Source of the DNA: Legionella qingyii
GTDB taxonomy: Bacteria > Pseudomonadota > Gammaproteobacteria > Legionellales > Legionellaceae
Reading direction: 5' to 3'
Length of the DNA stretch: 64,000 nucleotides
Assembly: GCF_003184185.1 (NCBI RefSeq)
Contig: NZ_QHJG01000006.1
Location: 1-64,000 of the forward strand
Part shown: one piece after another, positions 27,435 through 37,126 of the stretch
How positions within the stretch are numbered: the first letter of the stretch is position 1
How the letters are laid out: every line of letters begins with the position of its first letter
Notes under the pieces: generated by a model
Database searches by the model: none
The model's input: only the letters and a program-made list of their open reading frames with translations
What the model was told of the DNA's origin: nothing
Position numbers and translations under genes: made by a program

Positions 27435-28796
27435 ATGTTGCATAACCCAATTGATAACCGCTCTTTGTACAACTGGTATGATTTGACAATGAGGTCGCTC
27501 CAGCCCTACTCAGATTATTGTCTCATGCTTTCCAAACGGTTTCGACGAATAGCTGATACCATGGATTTACCGATTAATCTGCCATTTCTTTCTGACATGC
27601 AAAAAGAGTTAGGTGAATCGGCTATGCATTCGTCAATTAAATATTTTAGAGAGTTAACCGGCTATTTTTATTTTTCTCATATGATGACAAACATTTATGA
27701 GAAACCGAGCTTTGATATCAAAGATATAAAATTAGGTGATGACTATTATGATATTGTTGAGGAGGTCGTTGATCGTAAAAGTTTTTGTCATTTATTACGC
27801 TTCAAGAAAAAAGGGATTGATGATCATGTTTTCCCTAAAATGCTTCTTGTTGCCCCGATGTCAGGCCACCATGCAACTTTATTAAGAGATACGGTGCAAG
27901 CACTATTACCATTCTATGATGTATATATTACCGATTGGAACAATGCACGCGATGTTCCCTTGTCAGAGGGAGCATTTGACTTAGATGATTTCATTGAATA
28001 TGTGATTTCTTATTTCAAACTTTTGGGGCCTGGATTGAATGTGATGGCGGTATGCCAACCTACAGTTCCTGTCTTGGCTGCTCTTGCGTTGATGTCAACC
28101 GCTAAAGACCCTAAATTACCTCGTTGCACCATTTTATTGGGTGGGCCTATCGATACGAGTCACTCTCCTACTGCGGTAAATGAACTTGCTGTTTCGAGAG
28201 GCGATGATTGGTTTCAACAGAATGTAATTTCTATGGTTCCAAGTCGATTTCCTGGGGCAATGCGGTTAGTCTATCCTGGGTTTATGCAGCTTTCTGGTTT
28301 CATGAGCATGAACTGGCAACGGCACATGGAATCGCTCCAATCAGCTATAACGGATTATGCGGAAAATAACCGAGAATCTGCGTTTAAAACGATACGTTTT
28401 TACCTTGAGTATTTTTCAACGATGGATTTGACGGCTGAATTTTATATGCAGACAATCAATACGGTTTTTCAAGAGCAATTACTTGCTAAAGGTCATTACA
28501 AATCTCGAGGAAAGAACATTCGTTTACAGGATATAAAAAATACATCGATTTTGATTATTGAAGGTGAGCATGATGACATTACGGGGCTTGGACAAACTAA
28601 ATCGGTTATTAATTTATGCAAAAACCTTTCTGAAAGTAAGAAAAAGTATTATCTCGCGAAAGAAGTTGGACACTATGGATTATTTAATGGCAGCAAGTTT
28701 CGAAAGAAGATTATTCCAGAAATAAATAGTTTTATTCAAAAACAGAGTGGTTTGGTGAAAAGGGATAGATTAAAACATGGATCACAAAAGACTTGA
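27435..28796 (+). CDS. phaZ: Intracellular polyhydroxyalkanoate depolymerase (PhaZ)
   Basis: The 453-residue protein matches intracellular PHB depolymerases: an N-terminal helical part (YNWYDLTMRSLQP), LLVAPMSGHHATLLRDTV, YITDWNNARDVP, and a lipase-like box in which cysteine replaces serine (AVCQPTVPV, Cys about 206). An acid and histidine follow in IEGEHDDITGLGQT and VGHYGLFNGSKF. It degrades stored poly-3-hydroxybutyrate granules, which Legionella accumulates as a reserve. It is the first gene of a nine-gene run: its 3' end overlaps the next gene by 20 bases. Confidence 0.9.
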   Translation: MLHNPIDNRSLYNWYDLTMRSLQPYSDYCLMLSKRFRRIADTMDLPINLPFLSDMQKELGESAMHSSIKYFRELTGYFYFSHMMTNIYEKPSFDIKDIKLGDDYYDIVEEVVDRKSFCHLLRFKKKGIDDHVFPKMLLVAPMSGHHATLLRDTVQALLPFYDVYITDWNNARDVPLSEGAFDLDDFIEYVISYFKLLGPGLNVMAVCQPTVPVLAALALMSTAKDPKLPRCTILLGGPIDTSHSPTAVNELAVSRGDDWFQQNVISMVPSRFPGAMRLVYPGFMQLSGFMSMNWQRHMESLQSAITDYAENNRESAFKTIRFYLEYFSTMDLTAEFYMQTINTVFQEQLLAKGHYKSRGKNIRLQDIKNTSILIIEGEHDDITGLGQTKSVINLCKNLSESKKKYYLAKEVGHYGLFNGSKFRKKIIPEINSFIQKQSGLVKRDRLKHGSQKT

Positions 28797-29739
28797 TTTG
28801 GATAAATTAGCAAAGAATTTTCTACAAAAGTGTCAGGCCTTACCAAAGATCAAGGTAGCTGTAGTATTTCCTTGCAGCGAGGATTCCCTTGAGGGCGCAA
28901 TCGAAGCCAATCATTTGGGGTTAATTGACCCTGTTTTTATTGGGCCTAAATCCAAAATTCAAGACATTGCAAAAAGCATAAAAGCTGATATTGGCGATTA
29001 TGAATTAATTGATATTGCAGAGTCACAGGTGGCTGCTGAAAAAGCAGTGCAATTGGCGAGAGAGAGAAAGGTTGCCGCTTTAATGAAAGGGAGTTTGCAT
29101 ACGGATGAATTGATGCATGCGGTTATTAAGAAAGAAAATGGATTACGAACTCGTCGTCGCATCAGTCATGCGTTTATTATGGCGATTGAAAAATATCATA
29201 AGCCATTTATCGTTACTGATGCAGCAATTAATATCGCTCCTGACTTGATGGTTAAGAAAGACATCATTCAGAATGCAGTCGATCTGTTTCATGCATTTAG
29301 TAAAGAAATAGTACCAAAAGTAGCGCTTTTATCCGCAGTAGAAACCGTGCATCCCGAGATGACATCGACAACAGATGCAGCATGCTTGGCAAAAATGGCT
29401 GAGCGTGAACAAATTACCGGAGCAATTGTCGATGGTCCATTTGCTTATGATAATGTATTCAGCCTCCATGCAGCCCAAACTAAAAATATTAAATCCACAG
29501 TGATTGGTGATGTTGATATTTTTGTCGTGCCCAATTTAGAAGCCGGTAACATTTTAGCCAAACAAATGGTATTGATTGCTGATGCACTGTCTGCGGGCAT
29601 CATTTTAGGCGCTGCGGTACCCATTATCTTAACCAGTCGTTCTGACAATATTCGTTCTCGGATTGCATCATGTGCAGTGGCCGTTATGATGGCCAATGCG
29701 AAAAAAACAAGAGAGTATAATGAGCAATATTCACTATAA
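28777..29739 (+). CDS. Phosphate acetyl/butyryltransferase family enzyme
   Basis: The 320-residue protein fits the short PTA_PTB family: KVAVVFPCSEDSLEGAIEA, LIDPVFIGPK, LMKGSLHTDELMHAV, RRRISHAFIM, and a late LTSRSDNIRSRIASCA. Such enzymes exchange the CoA of acetyl- or butyryl-CoA for phosphate. In the phaZ context it may handle C2-C4 acyl-CoA made from PHB breakdown, giving an acyl phosphate from which ATP could be made. No acetate or butyrate kinase is adjacent. It overlaps phaZ upstream and the ATPase B gene downstream, so translation is probably coupled. Confidence 0.87.
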   Translation: MDHKRLDLDKLAKNFLQKCQALPKIKVAVVFPCSEDSLEGAIEANHLGLIDPVFIGPKSKIQDIAKSIKADIGDYELIDIAESQVAAEKAVQLARERKVAALMKGSLHTDELMHAVIKKENGLRTRRRISHAFIMAIEKYHKPFIVTDAAINIAPDLMVKKDIIQNAVDLFHAFSKEIVPKVALLSAVETVHPEMTSTTDAACLAKMAEREQITGAIVDGPFAYDNVFSLHAAQTKNIKSTVIGDVDIFVVPNLEAGNILAKQMVLIADALSAGIILGAAVPIILTSRSDNIRSRIASCAVAVMMANAKKTREYNEQYSL

Positions 29740-31093
29740 AAATGTTCATGAAATTACTGGGGATATACTGAAAATAGTTGTCCCATACGCTCATGATATG
29801 CGTGCAATTTCAGTTCCAAGACTCGATGATTTAGCGTTGATCCATACCTCAAAAGGGGTATTACTTGCTCAAATTACCCATTTAGAAGACGAGATCGTTA
29901 CTTTGCAAGTGTATGGGAGCACCAAAGGGTTATCAACAAACGCTTCAGTTACCTTTCTTGGCCATCCGATGCGGGTGAGTTATTCTCCAAACATTCTCGG
30001 ACGTGTGTTTAATGGAGTTGGGCAACCTATTGATGGTGGTCCTAATTTAGAACAAGACGATACAACACCTATTCGTACATCCACAGTAAATCCTACGCGA
30101 CGAACGCTTGCTTCCAAAATGATCCGCACCAATATTCCTATGATTGATGTGTTTAATTGCTTGGTTGAAAGTCAAAAAATTCCCATATTTTCAATCGCAG
30201 GTGAACCTTACAATGAATTATTGGCAAAAATTGCAACCCAAGCAGAGGCAGACATTATTGTGTTTGGTGGAATGGGGCTATTGTTTGATGACTATTATGC
30301 TTTTCGTAAAACTTTTGAAGACCATGGTTCAATTGCCCGGACGATTATGTTTGTAAATCAGGCTTCCGATTCTATTTTAGAACGATTACTTATTCCCGAT
30401 ATGGCGTTAGCTGTTGCTGAAAAAATGGCAATTGAAGAAGGCAAACGTGTGCTGGTGTTATTAACCGATATGACGGCGTTTGCTGATGCATTAAAAGAGG
30501 TGGGTATTGCCATGGAACGTGTGCCATCAAACAGAGGGTATATGGGCGATCTCTATTCTCAATTGGCAAGACGATATGAAAAGGCTTGTGACTTCCAAGG
30601 TGCTGGCTCGGTCACCATTCTCTCAGTAACTACGATGCCAGGTAATGATGTAACGCATCCTGTACCTGACAATACTGGGTACATTACCGAAGGTCAGCTT
30701 TATCTGCACTCAGGCTCTATTGATCCATTTGGTTCACTATCCCGACTCAAACAACATGTGATTGGCAAACAAACACGTGATGATCACGGTCAAATTATGA
30801 ATACGATGATCCGCTTTTATTCAGCTGCCTGTGAAGCGGAGCAAAAACAAGCAATGGCTTTTGAAATTTCTGAATTTGATGAACGGTTACTTAAATTTGG
30901 TCGTTTGTTCCGTGAACGATTTATGGATATTAAAGTTTCCATCTCTTTAGAAAAGGCATTGGATTTATGCTGGCAAACACTTGCGGAGTGTTTTCATGAA
31001 AATGAATTACTTATGAAACAAGAACTGATTGCTAAATATTTTAATGCCAAGACTCAACCGGATACCGATCATGGCGCAAATCAAACTCAATAA
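29720..31093 (+). CDS. atpB: V/A-type ATPase subunit B
   Basis: From the ATG at 29720 the protein is 457 residues. It has the B-subunit layout: N-terminal beta barrel, LGRVFNGVGQPIDGGP, RTNIPMIDVFNCLVESQKIPIF, and a degenerate P-loop region (SIAGEPYNELLAKIA) as expected for the regulatory, non-catalytic subunit. LTDMTAFADALKEV and RGYMGDLYSQLARRYEKA are also family hallmarks. It alternates with subunit A in the A3B3 head. The gene overlaps the transferase gene before it and the D gene after it. Confidence 0.93.
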   Translation: MSNIHYKNVHEITGDILKIVVPYAHDMRAISVPRLDDLALIHTSKGVLLAQITHLEDEIVTLQVYGSTKGLSTNASVTFLGHPMRVSYSPNILGRVFNGVGQPIDGGPNLEQDDTTPIRTSTVNPTRRTLASKMIRTNIPMIDVFNCLVESQKIPIFSIAGEPYNELLAKIATQAEADIIVFGGMGLLFDDYYAFRKTFEDHGSIARTIMFVNQASDSILERLLIPDMALAVAEKMAIEEGKRVLVLLTDMTAFADALKEVGIAMERVPSNRGYMGDLYSQLARRYEKACDFQGAGSVTILSVTTMPGNDVTHPVPDNTGYITEGQLYLHSGSIDPFGSLSRLKQHVIGKQTRDDHGQIMNTMIRFYSAACEAEQKQAMAFEISEFDERLLKFGRLFRERFMDIKVSISLEKALDLCWQTLAECFHENELLMKQELIAKYFNAKTQPDTDHGANQTQ

Positions 31094-31667
31094 AGCATCA
31101 CTAAGTCTAGAGCAAAGAAATCTGAAGAACTATCAGCGATTTTTGCCTTCCTTAGAATTGAAAAGGAAAAAATTATTGTCGGAGCGAAGCCGTGTTGATA
31201 CTCAAGTTAATGAATTAAGACAAAAAAAAGAAGCCTTGGAACACTGCATTCAAAATGATGTACCTATGGTTGCAAGCACTATGAACATCTTAAGTAAACT
31301 CATTGACATTAAAGAAATTGCCCTCGCTGAAGAAAATATTGCTGGCATCAAGTTACCGCTGTTACAAACGATTACTTTCCATCCTATAGATTATGTGTAT
31401 TTTAATACACCGCAGTGGTTTGAGCGGTTAATTGTTGTGCTCACTGAAAAAATCGAATTGCAGCTGCGTTTGCAAATAGCACTGGAACGGCAACGGCGAT
31501 TGGCTAAATCCATTCAAACGGTAACTCAGCGAAAAAATCTTTTTGAAAAAGTATTAATTCCCAAGTCATTGAATAATATCCGGCTGATTCAGATTTTTTT
31601 GGCCGATAATGAGCGTGCCGCAGTGGTTCGTTCGAAAATCGCTAAAAAGAAAAGGATACTACGATGA
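31071..31667 (+). CDS. atpD: V/A-type ATPase subunit D (central stalk)
   Basis: The protein is 198 residues from the ATG at 31071 (MAQIKLNKASL), which overlaps the end of atpB by 23 bases. It is almost all alpha-helical, with long N- and C-terminal helices (LKRKKLLSERSRVDTQVNEL and FEKVLIPKSLNNIRLIQIFL), as expected for the rotating central-stalk coiled coil that sits inside the A3B3 head. The conserved RRVNALE-like position near the C-terminus reads KSLNNIRLIQ. The stop overlaps the start of the next gene. Confidence 0.9.
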   Translation: MAQIKLNKASLSLEQRNLKNYQRFLPSLELKRKKLLSERSRVDTQVNELRQKKEALEHCIQNDVPMVASTMNILSKLIDIKEIALAEENIAGIKLPLLQTITFHPIDYVYFNTPQWFERLIVVLTEKIELQLRLQIALERQRRLAKSIQTVTQRKNLFEKVLIPKSLNNIRLIQIFLADNERAAVVRSKIAKKKRILR

Positions 31668-33469
31668 GTATCGCAACCTTTGAGAAAGTGAGTGTCTTTG
31701 GGCCAAGTCGATGCAAGGCAGATATTTTAAGTGCTTTACAAGAATTAGGTTGCATGCATTTGATTGCTATTAACCCACCCAGAAAAACGGCATTAACTAC
31801 TATTTCTACAACATTACTTGATCAAATAAGATGTGCATTGCTTTATCTTAATAATTCACCGGAGCATGGAAACCCTCGCCTTATTTGGAAAGATTTTAAT
31901 CCGGATATTGTGGTAAAAAAGATTTTAGCGAACCAACATGATTTGAGAATTGCAATTGATCGACGTGATTTTTTAACAACACGAATTCGTGAGGTATCTG
32001 AATGGGGTGAGTTTATATTACCTCCCGATGGTGATTTAGGCGGAATCAAATTATGGTTTTATAAAATTAAACTGAAAGAAATTGCCCGGATTCCCAAAAA
32101 TGTTCCTTTGCACGAAGTGTATCGGAATCATCGTTATGCTTTTATTATCGTGCTGTTCGAGCAAGAGCCTCAAGAAGAGCAATTTCCTTTTCATCGGATT
32201 CATACAGGTTCGATCGCTTTAGAAGCACTGCGTGTTGAATTAAATGAATTGAATGAAAAAATTGATGATCTTATGGATGAACGACGTAATTTAACGCGTT
32301 ATCGTTATTTGTTAGCCCGCGAGGTAGCTCAATTTTCTGATAGAACCGAGTTGCAGAAGGCTTCAGGACAAACACAAGAGCATGATGAATTTTTCTTGTT
32401 ACAAGCTTGGGTACCGCATAATGAATTATCACGTCTCACTCAATTTTGCCAAGAGAACCAATTAAGCTTGGTCATCGAAAAACCGTTACCCGAAGAACTA
32501 CCACCGACGCTTATGGAATCACATCCCTGGTTGCAAGGTGGGGCTGAGCTCGTTAATTTTTATCAGACACCAGGATATCATGCATTAGATCCCTCCATTA
32601 TGGTCTTTTTTTCATTTTCAATCTTCTTTGCGATGATTCTTGCTGACGCTGGCTATGGAATTCTATTGGCCTTTTTCGCAGTTTTTGGGTGGAAAAGATT
32701 AGGAAAATACAATGCCGCAGTATGGTTAAGACCTTTATTAGTGGTTATTAGTCTTTTTTCCATTCTATATGGCGCCATGCTTGGGAGTTATTTTGGTATT
32801 GAACCTAAAGCAGGAACATGGTTAGCGACATTGAAAATAATTGATATCAATGATTTCAAATTGATGATGCTCCTCGTTCTTATCATAGGATGTCTGCATA
32901 TTTGTATTGCTAGTGGCATGCGTGCCTGGTTTGCCCAACATCGCCATGAACGCATTCAATCTTCAGGGTTTATTTTATTAATTGTTGCCACATTACTTTA
33001 TTCCATTGGTTTGATGAAACATAACAGTACGATAACCCAACTAGCCATTTTTCCTTTTATCCTGAGCTTATTGCTGATCATGATTTTTGCCTCAAACGAA
33101 CCGATTACCAGCTTTAATAATCTTGCAAAAAGAATTGTTCACAGTTTGGGGGCTTTAACGGAATTGCCCTCGCTATTTGGCGACATCCTCAGCTATCTTC
33201 GCTTGTTTGCATTAGGAATGGCAGGGGCTTCATTAGCAGTCACATTTAATTCCATGGCGCAGCATATTACCCAATTTGGTAAACCAAGTAGCTGGGTTTT
33301 AGCGGTTCTTATTTTAATTATCGGACAAACACTTAATTTTGTTTTATGTTTTATAAGCGCGATAGTTCATGGACTTCGTCTAAATTATATCGAGTTTTTC
33401 AAATGGAGCATCAAGGAGGATGGGTATTGTTATCAGCCTTTTAAGAAACAGGAGATATCCCATGAATGA
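31664..33469 (+). CDS. atpI: V/A-type ATPase subunit I (a-subunit, ion channel)
   Basis: In 601 residues there is a cytoplasmic N-terminal half (about 1-315) with helical hairpins and a short ferredoxin-like piece, and a membrane half with about eight helices. The family's YHALDPSIMVFFSFSIFF-like entry to the membrane part, MILADAGYGILLA and the LSYLRLFALGMAGASLA helix are present; the last carries the essential arginine (SYLRLF). This subunit forms the static half-channels beside the proteolipid ring. It starts at the ATGA overlap with atpD. Confidence 0.93.
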   Translation: MSIATFEKVSVFGPSRCKADILSALQELGCMHLIAINPPRKTALTTISTTLLDQIRCALLYLNNSPEHGNPRLIWKDFNPDIVVKKILANQHDLRIAIDRRDFLTTRIREVSEWGEFILPPDGDLGGIKLWFYKIKLKEIARIPKNVPLHEVYRNHRYAFIIVLFEQEPQEEQFPFHRIHTGSIALEALRVELNELNEKIDDLMDERRNLTRYRYLLAREVAQFSDRTELQKASGQTQEHDEFFLLQAWVPHNELSRLTQFCQENQLSLVIEKPLPEELPPTLMESHPWLQGGAELVNFYQTPGYHALDPSIMVFFSFSIFFAMILADAGYGILLAFFAVFGWKRLGKYNAAVWLRPLLVVISLFSILYGAMLGSYFGIEPKAGTWLATLKIIDINDFKLMMLLVLIIGCLHICIASGMRAWFAQHRHERIQSSGFILLIVATLLYSIGLMKHNSTITQLAIFPFILSLLLIMIFASNEPITSFNNLAKRIVHSLGALTELPSLFGDILSYLRLFALGMAGASLAVTFNSMAQHITQFGKPSSWVLAVLILIIGQTLNFVLCFISAIVHGLRLNYIEFFKWSIKEDGYCYQPFKKQEISHE

Positions 33470-33902
33470 GTTAATGGTACTTTTTGGATGGGCAGGTATA
33501 TTTGCTCCGATGGCATTAGCAACAATAGGAAGTATCTGTGGTTGCGCCATTGCAGGACAAGCGGCAATTGGCGTGATGTTAGATACTGGAAGTGGATATG
33601 GAAAATACATCGGTGTTTCAGTGCTTCCCTCTACCCAGGCCATTTTGGGAATAGTCATTATGTTTACTCTCAATAGAACAGTTACGCCGCAGATTGCTGG
33701 AGGACTTTTTGGTATTGGATTTTTGGCCGGAATCGCTTTGATGATATGTGGCATTCAACAAGGATATTGTTGCGCCAGTGCGATCAATGCAACAAAAAAC
33801 AAGCCGGAAATATTTGGTTTATCTATTGCTCCAGCCGCGATTGTGGAAGGTTTTGCAGTATTCATATTTGTATTTGCTCTGGTAATAAGCAATGGAATAT
33901 AG
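33462..33902 (+). CDS. atpK: V/A-type ATPase subunit K (proteolipid ring), predicted Na+ type
   Basis: The 146-residue protein has four membrane helices, the duplicated 16-kDa V-type form. The ion-binding glutamate is E129 (APAAIVEGFAVF). It also has L55, T58 and Q59 (VLPSTQ) and Q100 (GIQQGYC), matching by motif the Leu, Thr, Gln, Gln and Glu that bind sodium in the Enterococcus hirae NtpK ring. The glutamine-to-glutamate spacing (29 residues) is the same as in NtpK. A sodium-coupled ring is therefore likely. The ATG at 33462 with AGGAGA upstream is chosen; it overlaps the end of atpI. Confidence 0.9.
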   Translation: MNELMVLFGWAGIFAPMALATIGSICGCAIAGQAAIGVMLDTGSGYGKYIGVSVLPSTQAILGIVIMFTLNRTVTPQIAGGLFGIGFLAGIALMICGIQQGYCCASAINATKNKPEIFGLSIAPAAIVEGFAVFIFVFALVISNGI

Positions 33903-33911
33903 GAGTTTTTT

Positions 33912-34616
33912 ATGGAACCCAAGCAAAATCAAACGGCGAACATGATTTCTCAAGGCGTTGAAGCACTAATCGAACGGTTAAAACAGGATGGAGTGAATGC
34001 CGGGAAAGAGGAAGCTGCACGATTAATCAGTGAAGCACAAGAGAAGGCGAACACGATCCTCAATAGCGCGCAGACTAAATCAAAAGCCATGATGGATGAA
34101 GCACACCAATTGATTCAACAAGAAAAAAAGGCGGCAGAGGATGCACTACAGCTTGCAGCGCGAAATATGCGCCTTGAGCTCAGACAAAACCTGATTGACC
34201 GTTTTACTCAAGAGGTCAGATGTCTTGTACATAAAGAACTGGATGATAAGGATGTATTACGACAATTAATTCTTTTAATTGCAACAGATTCTGTGGAGCA
34301 AATCCACGCGTTTAAAGCAAAAAATATAGAAATTCAATTGCCCCAAAAAGTACTCGATTTCGATGAGATTAGAAAAAATCCTGAATTACTGGAAAAAGAT
34401 TTCTTAAAAACGATGGTGAAATGTTTAACTGGGCGCATGCTCAGAGAAGGCATGAGTATGCGCGTCAATCAGCAAGAAAATAAAATCGCCGGGATTAGAG
34501 TGCACCTTGTTAATGAAGAAATTGTCCTGGATTTGACGGAAGATGCCGTCAGCAGTTTACTCATCAAGCATATGCAGCCTCGATTTAGAGCGCTCCTGGA
34601 AGGATTATTACAATGA
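33912..34616 (+). CDS. atpE: V/A-type ATPase subunit E (peripheral stalk)
   Basis: The 234-residue protein has a long N-terminal helix rich in Ala, Glu, Gln and Lys (EEAARLISEAQEKANTIL) and a C-terminal alpha/beta domain (NKIAGIRVHLVNEEIVLDLTEDAV). This is the shape of the E subunit that links the head to the membrane part as a stator. Its helical partner G/H is not encoded nearby. GGAG precedes the ATG, and the 3' end overlaps the next gene by 4 bases. Confidence 0.88.
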   Translation: MEPKQNQTANMISQGVEALIERLKQDGVNAGKEEAARLISEAQEKANTILNSAQTKSKAMMDEAHQLIQQEKKAAEDALQLAARNMRLELRQNLIDRFTQEVRCLVHKELDDKDVLRQLILLIATDSVEQIHAFKAKNIEIQLPQKVLDFDEIRKNPELLEKDFLKTMVKCLTGRMLREGMSMRVNQQENKIAGIRVHLVNEEIVLDLTEDAVSSLLIKHMQPRFRALLEGLLQ

Positions 34617-35314
34617 GCGGTCAATATTATACTGTTGTATGCAGCTTGCCGCGCATGAACAGGTATTTCCAAATTCAGGAAACACCTATTTCAAGGCTAC
34701 AACTGGAAAAACGGCTAAAACTACTCCCAACAGAGAAATTTACTCTTGCTTTTACTCTAGAATCATTAGCTTGGACAAGTTGGTTTGCACCTCATCAATC
34801 CATGTCTGAGCTAAGAGATGCATTTCAACAACTGATTGACAAGGAGCCTGCTTTTATTCGCGATATCCTTATCTGGTTTTTCGATTTACGCAGTATCTTT
34901 GCGGCCTTGCGTATGAGAAATGAAAAAAAAGAACCACCCGAAAACCCTCAAGAGTATTGGATTACGCGATGGAATCATAAATTGCTCAGAAACTGGAGTG
35001 AGCCAGATTTTGGATTGAAATTCATTTATCCTTGGCTGCCCAAGGTTGCTGCAGACATTGCCAAAAAAGATACGGTCGCAGTCGAAGAGTTTTTATTGTC
35101 CTATATTTGGAAGTATTTATCGATTATTGAAACTGGGCATTACTTTGATTTTGAGGCAATTATTATTTACTTACTCCGGTGGAATATCATTCATTATTGG
35201 TCGCAATTTAATAAAGCTAATGCGTTAACTTATTTGAATGAACTCTCTAATTTATTATTAAGCAAGCAGCTGCCAAATGATGTTATCTTGAACGACAAAG
35301 GGAGCGTGTCATGA
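34613..35314 (+). CDS. DUF2764-like protein within the V-ATPase operon
   Basis: The 233-residue protein starts YYTVVCSLPRMN and has short Trp-rich segments (WITRWNHKLLRNW). It lies between the E and A genes, where chlamydial, spirochaete and Bacteroidetes V-ATPase operons carry a DUF2764 gene, and its N-terminus fits that family's YY-x2-SLP start. It may take the place of the C/d socket subunit that joins the stalk to the ring, since no typical C subunit is found. Family assignment rests on position and start motif, so it is moderate. Confidence 0.65.
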   Translation: MSGQYYTVVCSLPRMNRYFQIQETPISRLQLEKRLKLLPTEKFTLAFTLESLAWTSWFAPHQSMSELRDAFQQLIDKEPAFIRDILIWFFDLRSIFAALRMRNEKKEPPENPQEYWITRWNHKLLRNWSEPDFGLKFIYPWLPKVAADIAKKDTVAVEEFLLSYIWKYLSIIETGHYFDFEAIIIYLLRWNIIHYWSQFNKANALTYLNELSNLLLSKQLPNDVILNDKGSVS

Positions 35315-37116
35315 AGGATAAACAGTCTCAGCAATTAGTCCATAATGCCACAGTGATTGCAATACAAGAGGGTGTTGTGCATATCCAGCAAAAAGGATCT
35401 ATGCCCATCATCAAGAATGAAATTATCTATATTTGCCCTGCTCAAAGTCCCACTGACGAACGCATAATGGCTGAAATCTTACAGGTAAAGGACGATACCG
35501 CGATTGCTCAGGTATTCGAAGAAACGAGCGGTATAGCAATAGGTGATCGTGTTGAGCAATCAGGGGAGTTGCTCTCTGTAACTTTGGGCCCAGGTTTATT
35601 AGGAATGATCTATGATGGCCTACAAAATCCTTTAACTAATTTTGCCAACAAGTATGGCTTTTTTTTACCGCGTGGTGTCCGTGAAGAATCAATTGATCCA
35701 CATAGAAAATGGGTGTTTACAACATGTGTGCATGCAGGTGATACGGTGAATGCTGGCAGCATATTGGGGGTAGTTCAAGAGGGGCGATTTACCCATAAGA
35801 TCATGGTTCCTTTTGATATGGGGAAACACCTTAAAGTGGAATGGTTGCAGCAAGGTACTGTTACTGCTGATACACCCATAGCAAAGCTCATCGACTCTGA
35901 AAATAACGTGCGCGAAGTCAGCATGTTACAGAAGTGGCCGGTACGTTTTTCGATTGCGCAAACCCTGATGAAAAATAATCTTGCAGAGCGCCTTTATCCT
36001 AGCGAACCGATGATGACTACATTGCGATTGGTCGATACTTTTTTCCCCATCGCACGCGGTGGAACCGCCTGTATTCCAGGGCCATTTGGTGCAGGAAAGA
36101 CTGTTTTACAGAATTTAATTGCACGTTATTCTGATGTTGATATCGTCATTATTGTGGCATGTGGTGAGCGAGCAGGAGAGGTAGTAGAAACCATTACTGA
36201 ATTTCCAAAACTTGTTGACCCCAAAATGGGGGGGACGCTTATGGATAGAACCATTATCATTTGTAATACCTCTTCAATGCCGGTCGCTGCACGCGAAGCA
36301 TCTATTTATACGGGAATTACTCTGGGTGAGTATTATCGGCAGATGGGATTTAATGTGTTACTGATTGCAGATTCAACTTCTCGATGGGCACAGGCGATGC
36401 GGGAAACCTCAGGACGAATGGAGGAGATTCCCGGGGAAGAAGGTTTTCCAGCGTATTTGGATAGCAGCATTAGAGGATTATATGAACGAGCAGGCATTAT
36501 TCAATGTCACGATCAATCGACGGGTAGTCTTACCATAGTTGGAACAGTTTCCCCTGCGGGCGGAAATTTCGAAGAGCCGGTAACACAATCCACATTAAGC
36601 TCAGTTAAAACGTTTCTTGGGTTAAGTTATGATCGCGCTTATAAGCGCTTTTATCCTGCGGTTGATCCATTAATTTCCTGGTCGCGTTATTTTGAACAAC
36701 TTAAACCTTGGTTTGAAACCAATATCGAGCCAACATGGACAACTAAAGTGATGGAGGTAATCAAGCTGCTGCATCAGGGACAAGAGATTTTTAATATGAT
36801 GCAAGTTACAGGTGAAGAAGGTATTACCATGCGAGATTACATTCTCTATCAGAAATCGCTTATGTTTGATATGACCTACTTGCAACAAGATGCTTATGAT
36901 CCTATCGATGTTTCCGTACCTATGAACCGCCAAAAGGAATTTTTTAATCTTCTGTTTGATATCATTATGAAAGAATATGAATTTACAGAGAAAGAAGAGG
37001 CGCGTGATTTCTTTGTGAAACTAACGGGTTTATTAAAGAATTTAAACTATTCACCATTAAATTCCGATAGTTATACAAGCTATTACAATCATATTATTAA
37101 ATTAACGAAACTGTGA
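35311..37116 (+). CDS. atpA: V/A-type ATPase catalytic subunit A
   Basis: The 601-residue protein is full length for subunit A. It has Walker A GPFGAGKTVL (about residue 257), the extra A-subunit loop between the beta barrel and the P-loop domain (GFFLPRGV, DTVNAGSILG), GERAGEVVETITEFP, LLIADSTSRWAQAMRE and PGEEGFPAYLDS. These are the catalytic subunit hallmarks. It starts by an ATGA overlap with the DUF2764-like gene and ends the operon, 10 bases before a rho-independent terminator. Confidence 0.95.
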   Translation: MKDKQSQQLVHNATVIAIQEGVVHIQQKGSMPIIKNEIIYICPAQSPTDERIMAEILQVKDDTAIAQVFEETSGIAIGDRVEQSGELLSVTLGPGLLGMIYDGLQNPLTNFANKYGFFLPRGVREESIDPHRKWVFTTCVHAGDTVNAGSILGVVQEGRFTHKIMVPFDMGKHLKVEWLQQGTVTADTPIAKLIDSENNVREVSMLQKWPVRFSIAQTLMKNNLAERLYPSEPMMTTLRLVDTFFPIARGGTACIPGPFGAGKTVLQNLIARYSDVDIVIIVACGERAGEVVETITEFPKLVDPKMGGTLMDRTIIICNTSSMPVAAREASIYTGITLGEYYRQMGFNVLLIADSTSRWAQAMRETSGRMEEIPGEEGFPAYLDSSIRGLYERAGIIQCHDQSTGSLTIVGTVSPAGGNFEEPVTQSTLSSVKTFLGLSYDRAYKRFYPAVDPLISWSRYFEQLKPWFETNIEPTWTTKVMEVIKLLHQGQEIFNMMQVTGEEGITMRDYILYQKSLMFDMTYLQQDAYDPIDVSVPMNRQKEFFNLLFDIIMKEYEFTEKEEARDFFVKLTGLLKNLNYSPLNSDSYTSYYNHIIKLTKL

Positions 37117-37126
37117 TGGGGTTACG

